Positions 30,368 through 42,300 of a DNA stretch of 64,000 nucleotides are shown here, piece after piece. Location of the stretch: assembly GCA_037903475.1 (NCBI GenBank), contig JBAJFG010000487.1, positions 496,001 to 560,000 on the forward strand, in the 5' to 3' direction. Made by a program: the position numbers and the translations under genes. Source of the DNA: Ancylostoma caninum (Eukaryota; Nematoda; Chromadorea; Rhabditida; Ancylostomatidae). Each line of letters begins with the position of its first letter. Within the stretch, counting starts at the first letter, position 1. The notes under the pieces are model-generated. The model did not search any database. It was given only the letters and a program-made list of their open reading frames with translations, and was not told the origin of the DNA.

Positions 30368-33300
30368 CTGAAAAAAAAATCAAAGGTAATCGAATTAGCC
30401 ACGCCCCCTTTGCGGCGGACGGCCACGCCCACAAGCTGTGCAAGCTCGACCAGCTAGGCCAGCGACGCTATTATCTCGCCAGTGGCTTGCAGCAATGCAG
30501 TTACAGATGATTCTGGAGCTTTGTTTACACGTTGGACATTTATGGCAGCGGCCAGGCGCAAGTACGACATCGTAAGGATGCTGCCGAAGGGGCAGAAGCG
30601 ACTAGAATGCTCGAATATTCAAAGAAGGGTGACTGATGAAGTTGCTTACCCCTCCGCCTCGTTTGTTGGTAACGGCGATGTGGACGAAAAGTGTAGCGTT
30701 GGGTAGCACGTCTCCTTCGCTGTTCAACAGCGGCACATGTCGAAATCCTGCAAAAACATCTCCTTAGGGAGTTCCAGATCCAAAATAGGAGATAATGCCC
30801 ACGTGGGCGCTATCATGTCCTTCAGATGTCCTGTGGATTCACAGGCGTGCCAGCCACTTATCAAAAGTTCAAAGCACTCTGGATAGAAAATTTGGTATCC
30901 AGGGTGGGGATGGGGATGTGGTAATAAATATACAAATGACAATAATGGACCTCTCTTGAAAACATTGTTAATTTATATTCAAGACGCAGTAGAAAGGATA
31001 GGCATATGAGTGAAAAATGAAAGAAAAATAAAGAAAATAATAGGTACACAACAACAGATGCAAACAATCTCACAAATTTCTGCAGCAATATGGAATCAAC
31101 AACACTTTTCATTGTTATTGATATAATACTCTTCAAATATATTCCATAATGAGGAGTAAATATATAACTATTTCTATTTTGTGTTTAGAATTTCCTTCCC
31201 AAAGATTTTTTCCCGGAAAAATTTGAGAATTTTTTAGATTTGAGTTTTTTGGCCAAATGCCAAATACATTAAGTCCATATGTTTGGTTAAAATCCAGGGG
31301 CGGTGCTAATACAAGGAACACCAAACGGCAATGTGCAAGGGGCGGAACCGCGACGCGGCGTGGGACTAGAGTTCTCTGCTGCTGACAGAAGCAGACAAGC
31401 AGAGCCAGCATGGAGAACAACTATCCAGGGTGGGATGGGAATGTGGTAATAAATATGCAAATGACAATAATGGGCCTCTCTCAAGAAAGTCGTTAATTTA
31501 TGTTCAAAACGCGGTAAACAGGGTAGGCATATGAGTAAAAAATGAGAGAAAAGTACTGTGTCTCTGCCCAAGCGAGCCGCGCCGCGGTCCCGCCCCTTGC
31601 ATACGGCCGTTAGAAGTTCCTTGTACCTTTGTCAGTCCATATCGTTTTGATGGTCCTAAGAAGAAAAAAGAGCCTACATCGATTCTCTACACACAGGTGC
31701 GCTTTCATCTACTTTCTAACAATATTTACTGGGGGTGGAGGGGGGGGGAAGGGGTGGGGGGTATTTTACATGGCAACTTTATAACAAAAAAGAGATTAAA
31801 AAGAGATCATTATTTCTGTGAATTTTTTTTTCAATTATTTATTGTTATTTATGTGAAGTCAAAAGCGGTTGGAAAACGTATCAACTTTCGAAATTTCAGC
31901 TGCCCAGGCCCTCTCCCCATGCCATCCACCAAGGATATCAGCGCCAAAGCTTCGTGGAAATCCGTCGTATTACAAGTATTGCAGTGATGAGGTGGTCACT
32001 GAGTAGGAACGCTCATTAGTGGTCAGGCGACAGCGGACATAATCGACAATCACTGGGATCAAGAAAGGATGAGAGGAGCTCTCTTGGCCCAGGTAAGGGG
32101 TCTATGCATCATTTTCTTTTCTGGATTTTGAGTAGCTGTCAGATAGACGGTTCGACCGGGAGCAGATTACAAAAGTCGTGGTCATTTGATGTGGTGGTGC
32201 AGTTGTAGAACTGGTGCTCTCCTCAACGCGAAGTATTGAGAATTGTCTTTTTATGGTAGTGAAAGTGTGGAGCATTGTACCTGGAAAGGGCGAGATCTCT
32301 GAGCTGTGCGATTGGTCCGTTCGATGAACTGGCCAATCACAGGGTTCACCAGCACCGCCCCTTCTGGTTACAACGCTCTACCCAACCGCCTCCCTACTGG
32401 ATGTGAACCAAACCTTATAAGGAAAATTGAGATAGGACCTTTAATTTTGGGCAACGTCAGGCATGCTAGATTTTTCCAGTCAACAGCATGTGAATGCATT
32501 TTATGAATGAGTGGATTTTTAAAAACGAATTTTTTTAAAAAGTGAGTCCGCAAGTGCAGAAAACTTCAAATTCAATGTATTTTAATTTCTTTAATCCATC
32601 GAGTGTATCAAATTTTCATTTTTTAATGCGGCTGTGGCCTCAGTGATCGAGACTGACGTCTCAGCCGAGGTTCTGCATCGGAGCCATCTCACCCCATCCT
32701 GAATTAACAACTTTACCCTTTTATCTGATCGCCTGAGATTGTAAATAAATCTTCCTGAGTCCCGCAAACAAGTGTCCACTTAAGTACATCGACTAAGTAT
32801 ACTAAGACTTGTGACTAGTAGCTATGCTTTTTGAACTTTCCAAACACATAAAAACAAGAAATAATGTGGGACGATTAATGGACATGCCGACGGTTACTGT
32901 AGTTTGTCCTTGTGAAGCTAGTGTGCAAAATCGCGTTGTTTCCAAGCGACGCTGGATTTCTCTTGATTTACCGAGGTATTAGAGTGCTTTTTGGGATAGC
33001 AGCACCCTTTAAACCCTTTCTACTTTCATGTACTTGTGTATAGCCATTTCCGGAGTAATGGCGGTTCCAGTGGGATCAATAGGGTAGCGGACAACTGGGC
33101 GGCATGGACGTAAAAAATAACGGAAGCCGAAGTCGACAAGAAAAACGCTTAGAAACTAAGCCTATTTGAGAAATGCTTGGATTAAGCGTCGTGGCATGGA
33201 TTCTTGTTGCTTTGTGCCTTTGCTTAGTGAACAGACGCAAAAATGCACGAAAAAAAAACTTGAAAATGGTTTTTTTGGGCTTCAGCGGAGTGTAGGACAT

Positions 33301-36300
33301 TTTGTCCATTTCTCGACTGTTTATCCAACTCTACGATCTTCCAGCAGGCCTATGAGGAAGTAGATGCACGGATGTTTTCGTGCTGGGACCTATTGTTCTG
33401 CTCACGATACGATACTAATCGAGTTGTGCGTCTAGCGTGTTGCCATCATAAAGTACAGTTGGAGGTCGTGCCATGATGCCCTCTAGGCTGACGTCAATTA
33501 GCAGCACAATGACTTGCGCATTTAATCGTATTTTACGGTAATTGCGTTGCACGGCACCACAACCGTAGTCGTTTCCGAAAAGTACTATCCACGAATAAAA
33601 TTAGACGGAGATCCTGGTGGCTAGTGGGAGATTTGTGGGAATCCTTTTCCTTTAAGATAACCGTTATTGCACGACACCACAACTATAGTCGTTCCCAAAG
33701 AGGACTATCCAGGAATAAAATTAGACGGAGATCCTGTCGGCTAGTGGGAGATTTGTGGGAATCTTTTTCCTTTAAGATAACCGTTATTGCACGACACTAC
33801 AACTATAGTCGTTCCCAAAGAGGACTATCCAGGAATAAAATTAGACGGAGATCCTGGTAGCTAGTGGGAAATTTGTTGGCATCATTTTTCTTTAGGATAA
33901 CCGTTATTTTTGCTTATAGTTTTGACCACGTGATACACATGGTGTGTCACGCATTGACCACGTGATACACATGGTGTATCACGCAAACTGCACCCTTCAT
34001 ATCTAAAAACCATTGCCTTTTGGCAAGTTGGAGCACATGGAGCACTATCAAGAAGTGCCCCTTGGCTACCTACGCTCGCCATGCAAAAACAAGCTCGGCC
34101 CTCAATGTGTTAAAATGAAAAAAAATCCTCAGAAAAAAAAACGAGAATAAGAAAGACAGTCAGTTCAGAGATGGGAATGCTTCTGGAAAAATCCCAAAAA
34201 CCACCCAATATTTCTCACTAAATTTTCCAGATTTTCCCTGGAGAAACACTAACCGTAGAAGAAAAATAAGGCAAGCTACACTGCTATACTTGAAAATGGA
34301 AATAAAAAGTAAAAAAGACGAAAGATTGAGAACAGAAAGGCGCCTTTAAGGTAGCTTTTCGATTTCTCATCGATTTACCCTCAAATCCCGTAATTCCCGT
34401 TTATCTAAACTGATTGTTCCATTTAATTCAAGGAGAAAGTTTTGAAAAATCTTATCAGAGTAAAAGAAATAGAATAAATAGTTCCTTTTGCCTTTATTTT
34501 AGTAAATAACTTGTAATAGTTTGTGTGCAGATACTTGTTTTTCCGCGAAAAGTATTGAAAAATCTTCTCCGGGGGAAAAAGTTACAACAAGCGCTTATAG
34601 GTCTCCTTAAGGCTCTCTAATTCGGAGAAGAGTGCCGATAAAAGCCATGAAGTAGAATTTGAATGGTAAGTATTTTGAAAAAAGTAAGAGACTTAAGGGA
34701 TTAAACATCAGCTTAAGTAGGAGAACGGGATTGAGAGGCAAATTATTGCAAAATTGAGCTTTGCGATCCATAATATATTAATTTTCCCGGATGAGCCGAT
34801 TTTTTTCCGTTTCGGTTAACGTATTCATGGATGAGTGGTCGCTTTTTATGGTTTTGGGAAAGATTTAGAGTGGATAAGGAATGTCTGGAGCGATATTAGT
34901 TTACTAAACGATTAACGATTAACGTGCGGTGAAGAGTACGAAATCGGTGACTAATAATTAATCTGGTTATTCGTTTTAGGATAGCAGAGAAGTACATAGT
35001 CCTAGCTAATGTGGGTACTTATGGCGATTTAACTCATTAGCGAATTAACGGCAGGGTTTTAATAGAAGAGTAACGATTAACCAGTTATCAAATCCTAATT
35101 ACTTCAGAGCAGCTTACAGTCGGGTCCGGCAGCCACTGCAAATGAGCGCCGGCGGGCGCCAGCCGCCGCCACCCTCCGGCGCCCCGGTATTAATGAGCTA
35201 TAAATCACTTGAGCTTCGGAGAAAGCGAAGAAAAATACAATTTTAGTCCATAGTAGACAGAGTGCAGTGGATATGTTAAGGCTATAAAGCAGAGGACCAT
35301 TTTCACAACTTTCACGTTTTTTCATTTTTGTGATTTTCATGGGGAAAGATTTCTGAATACACAATAAGCCAACTCTTCCATTTTCTGCTATAGTACACTG
35401 CTTCGCGAATGCAAAAATGGCCGTTATTCTTCTATAGATGGACACAGTACTTCAGTTATCCCATCTGAATAACAAAGCTCATCCAATTCGGGATCCTCAG
35501 AATTAATTGAAATCCGTATAAATTGTTCCATATCCATTGCGAAGTAGTTCTACCGCTGTCATTTATCTCTCGTGGAGCAGTTCTTTATGGCGGAGTTGAT
35601 CTCTCCCGGTTTCGCTCAACTTTGAAAAAGTGTTTTTCACTATTACTTACACTATTACTATTACTTACATTTACACTTATCGTAGTTTATCTTCGAAATT
35701 TATGCAAAACATTGCCGGATGCCTTCCTGGACTACCCGAAGGAGATCACGGGGGACGTTCCGAGCAGTGAACCCCAAACACTGCGATACTTAACTCTGGA
35801 TCTCCAACGGAGTGGAACCAGCGATAGGGACAGATTGCAATCTGCCGCTCTAACCACTGAGCCATCCGGGCTACTTTTTATGTTGGAGTTTGTTAGATAA
35901 CTGCAGCTGTCGTAGGCAACATACTATATGTATTTGCAAAACGGGGGCACAGGGCAGGATTCGATCCCCTGACCACCACAACGCCGATCATTCGCTCAAC
36001 CCACTGAGCTATGCGCGCACGCTATGAACATACGAGTGGTGTCCACTATTACTTGCACTTACACTTATCGTAGTTTATCTTAGAAATTTAGGTGAAAAGG
36101 GAGTTGGGTGGGGCCACCCCTGTGAAGCCAAAGCCTAAGCCTTAAACCCATTCTTGAGCATAGGGTTAGGCTTATCTACCCTGTCTACTATGGACTAAAA
36201 TTGTATTTTTCTTCGCTTTCTCCCAAGCTCGAGTGATTTATAGCTCATTAATACCGGGGCGCCGGAGGGTGCCGGCGGCCGGCGCCCGCCGGCGCCCATT

Positions 36301-39300
36301 TGCAGTGGCTGCCGGACCGCACTGTAGAATTAGAATTTAACATACTCACGACAACGTGCTCAATCGGTTGATACGCGTGGGACGACATGTACAACCGGTT
36401 GAGCGCAGACGTGTGCTTAAGGGATCATGGTACACAATGTCGAAAGTGTAAGGTTGCAAATGTGTTAATAACTCGTGATTTGATTCCTGGAATGTGGAAA
36501 TTTCATTGCTATCGATGAAATGAATATGTATGAATGAAAATAATGGCAGTTCTGCAGTTGCACAACACTTTTTTTTACGGAAAAATATTACACTTGCTCC
36601 TGAAATTCTAGGAAACTAATTTTATTGCAGAGAAGTGGAAGAGGTGGACGTGAGGTTCTCAAGAAGCAACTGCCCTCCTTCTGGCGTGTAAACAATAAAC
36701 AATAAATAAATAAGAAAAAAATTCTGAAGAAATAAATTCTCACCAGGCTGCAGACACTCGAACGGGACCGTGTATTGTCCAATGAAGTCGTCACCTAAAG
36801 TTTCTCGAGATTTCTTTGAGGCGCAAAATTTTTAACTATACTAAGCTTTACTATGTGTTTTACTCGAAAAAAAAAGGAAAAATATGGATGGAAACCAAAA
36901 AAAAGGTTTTTTCAACAAAGAAAAACCGCCCAACCTATGAAATCATCGTCAAGCACCAGAAATCGCACCAATGCCAGTTCCGGAACCGAGACTTGAAATT
37001 GGAATGACTCGTCGAATGATGGATTATGGCCTGCAAGGAGCAGATTTCCAGAAAATTCTCCAGCTGTTCGTTCTATGGGACAGTGCAAAGCTTGCAAGGG
37101 GTAATTTCGTCAACTTCGTCAACGGTTGGCTGTTTTGCACCTCGTCACGCGATGTTTTCACAATAGCCGGCGGAAGCAGTGGTTTTTATCGAGTTCAACG
37201 TGACCTTGCGTCTCGGCTTATTGGGATTTCCGGATAACAAGCTGCACGGGATCAGGAGATGTAAGACTTCCTGGACTCGAAATGCGGTTAGATTGTTTTC
37301 CAGCCAGCAGCTGCAAAATGGCTGTGAACTATGCAGTTTTGGTGATAGATACTGTGGATTCTGGTGAGGTTATGGTAGTACGATGTTGTGCAATCTATTC
37401 TTGTACTCATTTGTTGGATTACTGAGCGAAGGCACTCAAAGAAATCCTTCCAAACTGTTCATGTAACGCTAGGCTAAGGTGGGATCCACGGTAGCGTTTC
37501 GGGGAAGCCGCTGCTCCGAAGTGGATGAATTCTCCAGGTAAAAATGGTATTTCTTTTTTGAACGACACGCCTCAGTCAGAAACAACAAGTTGAAGAAAAC
37601 AAAATATATGACATTTTTAGAGGAACCAGTCCTGGTCCTAAAAGCGCGGGAGCCTCAGGACCTTCCCAGGAATAACCGTGAACCCTGTCACGTGGACCCT
37701 GGATGTGTTCTGACCATTCCTTTTCCTAATACTGAAGTGGAAACAGTGGAAGAAACGCTCACCATCGTTCCTAATAGTCTTCGTTCGTTCCTCAGCACAA
37801 TCTCCGGGAATCCCAAACACCTCGATGACGACGAACGGATCTGATGAGTCTCCCTTGAAATAGAAACGTTAAGTTACACATGGAAGCGTTTGTTCCTATA
37901 GATTGAAGCAAAACTGTGAAAAATCGATAACGTCGATCGATAATTCCGTTTCCGAACCTATAATTCCCAGCTAGAAGTATTGTAGGACCTAGGCCGGATT
38001 TAATTAGTCTTCCGTGCTTGTTTCCAATGCTTTAAACGACAATGTTTGAACTTGGCGCCCACGCGGGTCACGGGTTGCTCAGATTTTTGAAAAAAAAATG
38101 TCGTACGGGTTGCTACGAATTATATATTTCTATATGATACTATATGAAATCAAATATAAGACACCATGAAAAATCAGCATTCTGTTCTCAGTGGAAAAAT
38201 TGAAATATGTATGTGTATAGTCGTGCCAGCCAACATTTATGAGAAGAGTGGTACGCCATTTATTTTTTTATCATTTTTTCATATTTGATTATTGTTATTC
38301 ATCATACATAGGACGCAATAAAAACCGAGTAATTTGTTTGATGTTCCTACACATAGAAGATAAGCTCGTTGTGTCCCAAAAATGAGGGTCATCCGGCTCG
38401 TCGGCGGCTCCAAGTGCACTGTCGATACTCAGCGCGCGAATTTTGAATTTACAGCGAGAATTTCAAGTGTAAGAAAAAATGTCATACGGGTTGCTACGGA
38501 TAGAAGGCGTGGGGAGGTGTGGATAGAAGACGACGTAATGTAGATGTTACGGTGACTAAGATCAACAAGGGGAGTGTTTTTACAGTGAACAAGTTTTATG
38601 GAACGGACCAAAACGGGGTTTCCATACATGTGTCCTGGATCTACGTGCGAGGGGGGGGGGAGGTGTGGATCTGAGACAAGCCACAGAAAACTTCTTCAGA
38701 AAAAATTGATGAGTCATCACTTCTATTTATGGTCTAAGAACTGATTTGAATATCCGAGTATGAAAAAAAAAAACTCTAAAATCCTTTCTGCTACTCTGTT
38801 TCCACTCCAGGGCTATATTTCTTGTTCAGAAATGATTACTCTAATTTCCATATATCTAATGCCTTATTCCTCTCTAATTATATTATTTATAATTACTGAT
38901 TCCTCTTCAATTTTATAATTTCGTAGAATTTCTGTCAAAATTTCGGAAACAACGTCTATAGAGCACGCACCTTAGCATTAGATCCCCTTGGCCGCGGTAA
39001 TTGTTGTCCAGAAAGAATTCGTAAGTGGAGTATCTGCAGAAAAAAGAATTCAAAAAATTTAATGGAGAGATTCCTGTTCCCTTCCAGTAATAAGAAAATT
39101 TTCGAAAGGAGCCGTTATTGATAAGACTGGCTGGTGAATCCCACCTGGGGTGTATTCGGCAGTTTGTCTCCAGCAACGAACAAATCCTCATTCATCACCG
39201 ACGGCTTCAGCACGTAGCCACAACCGCCGTTCTCAGCGAAGCGGCCTTCCTGAAAATTGGTGTTGGATTAGTTGGACATTATTTTAAGAGAGTTTGATTA

Positions 39301-42300
39301 TTTAAGGAACCAGTACTTTTTTTGGGAAGCTATTTTATGGGAAGAGAAGGATTCAGCACATCAAAAAACTCTCTAGTGATGAAAATGCAGAAAAAAGACA
39401 AAAAAGCGGGTAAAATTGGGAAAATATTGTAAATTATGGAGAAAATGAATCCATCACTTGTCCAAGCGCAAAGTTGTTCAGAATAGCACATTTTTACTTG
39501 GAGAAAGATGATTTTTAGATTTTTTAAAAAAGATTTTTAGATGTATTCTCGCATTCACTCCCCTCCACTGCACGTTTATAGGGATTTTTTAAAAATTTTT
39601 GTTGTTTTTTAGCTAGGTCCAGACGCGTTTATTCATTCATTTTTCCAGTCCACAAGTGACAAACTATTAAAAAGACAAAAGAATTGCGCAATTAATTGTC
39701 AGGAAATTCAGGAAAGTCGGTTTTTTTCTCAGGAAAAATTATAACGGTGCTTCTAGTAAAACACATAGCTAATAAAGGCACTATTTCCTTGGATATCAGC
39801 TTCTCATGATTCCAGACTTGACAAATGACCAGTTAGAAACGTTAAAGTAACTGTACAGTACGCAATCCTGGCTTTTCTTTGCCAGTGGAAAATCTGGGAA
39901 TTTTCCCGTCATGGAAGTTCCTCCAGAATTTTCTCCATAAGAAGGCTTTTTGGATGGTGAAATGAGCTTTTAAGCTAGAGTAACTAACCTGCAAGTCTAC
40001 CATTAATCCTGGTGTTTGGCAATTGATCCCAACCATTTGAATCCCATGATTCCAGAATTCTTGAGGATTCAAATTTGACGAGTCAGCTCGTGTCACATTA
40101 GGGGAGACACTATAAATCCACATAACTTTTTCTATTTTTCTAATGTCTACTAGAAACTTGGCAAAAAACCAGGAGAAATCTTCCCATACCAGACCACATA
40201 GTCTCTCGAGGTTTGCGCAAATTCCTGAGCATAGGTGTGAGTTAGTCTTAGTGCCGTTGTCTCGCTGAGGTACGCCACATGTTGCCGGGGATTCACTTGA
40301 GAAAGGAAAATTTTTGATTTTTTTTCACAGAAATTTTGGTTTATAGAAGTGAAAATACTTGTTTGAGAGTTTGGAGCAGTTGCCATAAGGTCTTGCACGG
40401 TTTTCACTTGGAGAAATGGCGGCACTAGGTCGGATAGCTCCCGGCACAGTCGTATCCTGGAAAATTTCCAGCATTTTTTTGGGTTTTTTGCCTCTGTTGT
40501 CAACAGTTTTCTATAGCAGTTGAGGCATTTCAATGGATTTTCCAGCGATAATTAATTTCCATGAAATTCTGGCAATACCTACCGCCGCGATTTCCTCCTG
40601 GAAGTGCTCGCAATACCGTCGTCATCCTCCGAAACCTCACCGCTTTCCGATGAGCAGCATAGGCGCTTACCCTGGAATTATACGCTCCTTGGACTTCGGA
40701 CAACTTGGAATAAAAAAGGAAATTCTTTAAAAAAAGAAAAGAAAAGTGAATGGGCGCAAAGTTTAAAATATGTACGTTGATTTCAGTTAGGGAAAGAGAC
40801 CTGGTAGTTGTTTTGGGATAGCGTGGTTGGTCTTAATTAATTAAATGTTCGCTTCTTTAAATATTACTATTAGTGTTGAGCCAGAATTAGCTCAAAAAAG
40901 TGCTGGTAGTAACATCAAACACCTTTTCTTCGTATGTAAAACTTTTGAAATGCGAGATTTTGGCCAGATTTGAAGCTGTAACAGCTAAAAAGGATGGTTT
41001 TCTGCTCATTCACTCATTCGTTCGCTCATTCATTCATTCATTCATTCATTCATTCATTCATTCATTCATTCATTCATCCAGTCATTCATCCATTCACCCA
41101 TTTCCTCTAGCCAAATCCATAAGCTTCCGATCCATGATGCATCATTAAGCATACCCAAGGTAAATGCACTAACGCATTCCGAATTTACCCACTTTCAACA
41201 TGGGCGTAAACACGTTTACCTACCCAGGCCTGAAGATGTTAACATGTTTACCCTGGGTATCCTCAATGATGTATTGGGTCCCTAGTTTTGAGAGCTCTTA
41301 CCATAATTAGAATCCTCTGCTGGAAATCCCATGGCGTTGGTATGGCTTTCTCTTTACTCCAATCAGTGGGATCAGCTGATGGCAGGTAAAGCTGAAAAGG
41401 AGCAGCTCCAGAATGAAAGATCTAGAACAGTACTGTCTGGGACTACTCACCTTAGTGCCAAGGTGTGTAACAATTAGTTTAGCGGCAACTTTTTGCCACT
41501 CGCATGAGCAATGAACGGAAAGGCGTAGAATTAGAGGGTACCTGGAGAGAAAAAATGATGGACCAACAAATGGAAGTAATCGATTATCGATTCCGCTTAC
41601 CTTGACCTGTCGAAAGCCGATTCTCGAATTGTCTTTAGCGCTTCACTGAGGGGAATTTTGCTGAGCGCCAGCAGACCGTTCTTGACCATGGGTTCGATCT
41701 CGCCGTTAGACTCCGTAGGATCCCAAAGATCGACTAAAATCCATGGATCTCCTTTAGCTTGCAAGCTTTAAATCATTTCAATTCGCTCGTGAAATTTCGT
41801 TTATTACTGGATATCCTTCCGAATTCCCCGAGTGTTCACAGAGTTCTCTCTTGGTTTCAGCATTATTTACCCATTGAAAGTAATTTTCCTCACGTTCTAT
41901 CACTCTACAGTTCCTCTTCAAGGCACTTGTCAATCCATCAACATTAGCGGGTCCCTGTTGATCCTCGACCAGATACGTTTTGTGAGATGAAGCGATGAAG
42001 TATTTCGAGAAAGGCTAGAAAGGATTATCTTCTACTTTTCCACCTATTTACTGAGGATTGGTAAAATCCAGGATTTTCTTAGAACCGTTGAAAAAAAAAA
42101 CTTCTGAACGAAAGTTTACCTGCTTCATATCCATCCAGACACGGCTATGGGATGGGTCGAAGATTGAGCAATCCTTCGAGAGAAGGAAGGCAGTAAAACC
42201 TAGGGTTAAACTAGTGTAGGATAAGGTTCTGTATATTGAAAGAAACGAAGAGGAAAGTAACGAGAATTAGAGAAGAACGTACGAACGAATGAATGAATGA

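Larger units (their letters stand above)
35117..36324. mobile_element. Foldback-type element with 144-bp terminal inverted repeats
   Basis: The arms 35117-35260 and 36181-36324 are near-perfect inverted repeats. They begin CAGTGCGGTCCGGCAGCC (left copy slightly changed), run through a GC-rich GCGCCGGCGGGCGCC segment and end at CCATAGTAGACAG. TA flanks both ends (35115-35116 and 36325-36326). The 1,208-bp element has no transposase but holds two minus-strand tRNA-like sequences and two copies of a CACTTATCGTAGTTTATCTT segment. The CAGTG ends and TA duplication suggest mobilisation by a Tc1/Tc3-type transposase. It lies in pll-1 intron 25. Confidence 0.9.

Noticed and set aside
33541..33985. 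CRISPR-like array
   Set aside because: The repeats are contiguous 120-bp and 32-bp tandem units without spacers, in eukaryotic intron sequence.
35104..35900. Open frames of 113 (minus) and 125 (plus) codons
   Set aside because: They lie in the arms and interior of the foldback element and reflect its GC-rich repeats and tRNA-like units.
41734..41757. Longer exon 14 of pll-1 starting at 41757 (or 41751)
   Set aside because: In phase, but it inserts eight residues and breaks the conserved ELD motif; the ATTTTAG acceptor at 41734-41735 restores it.
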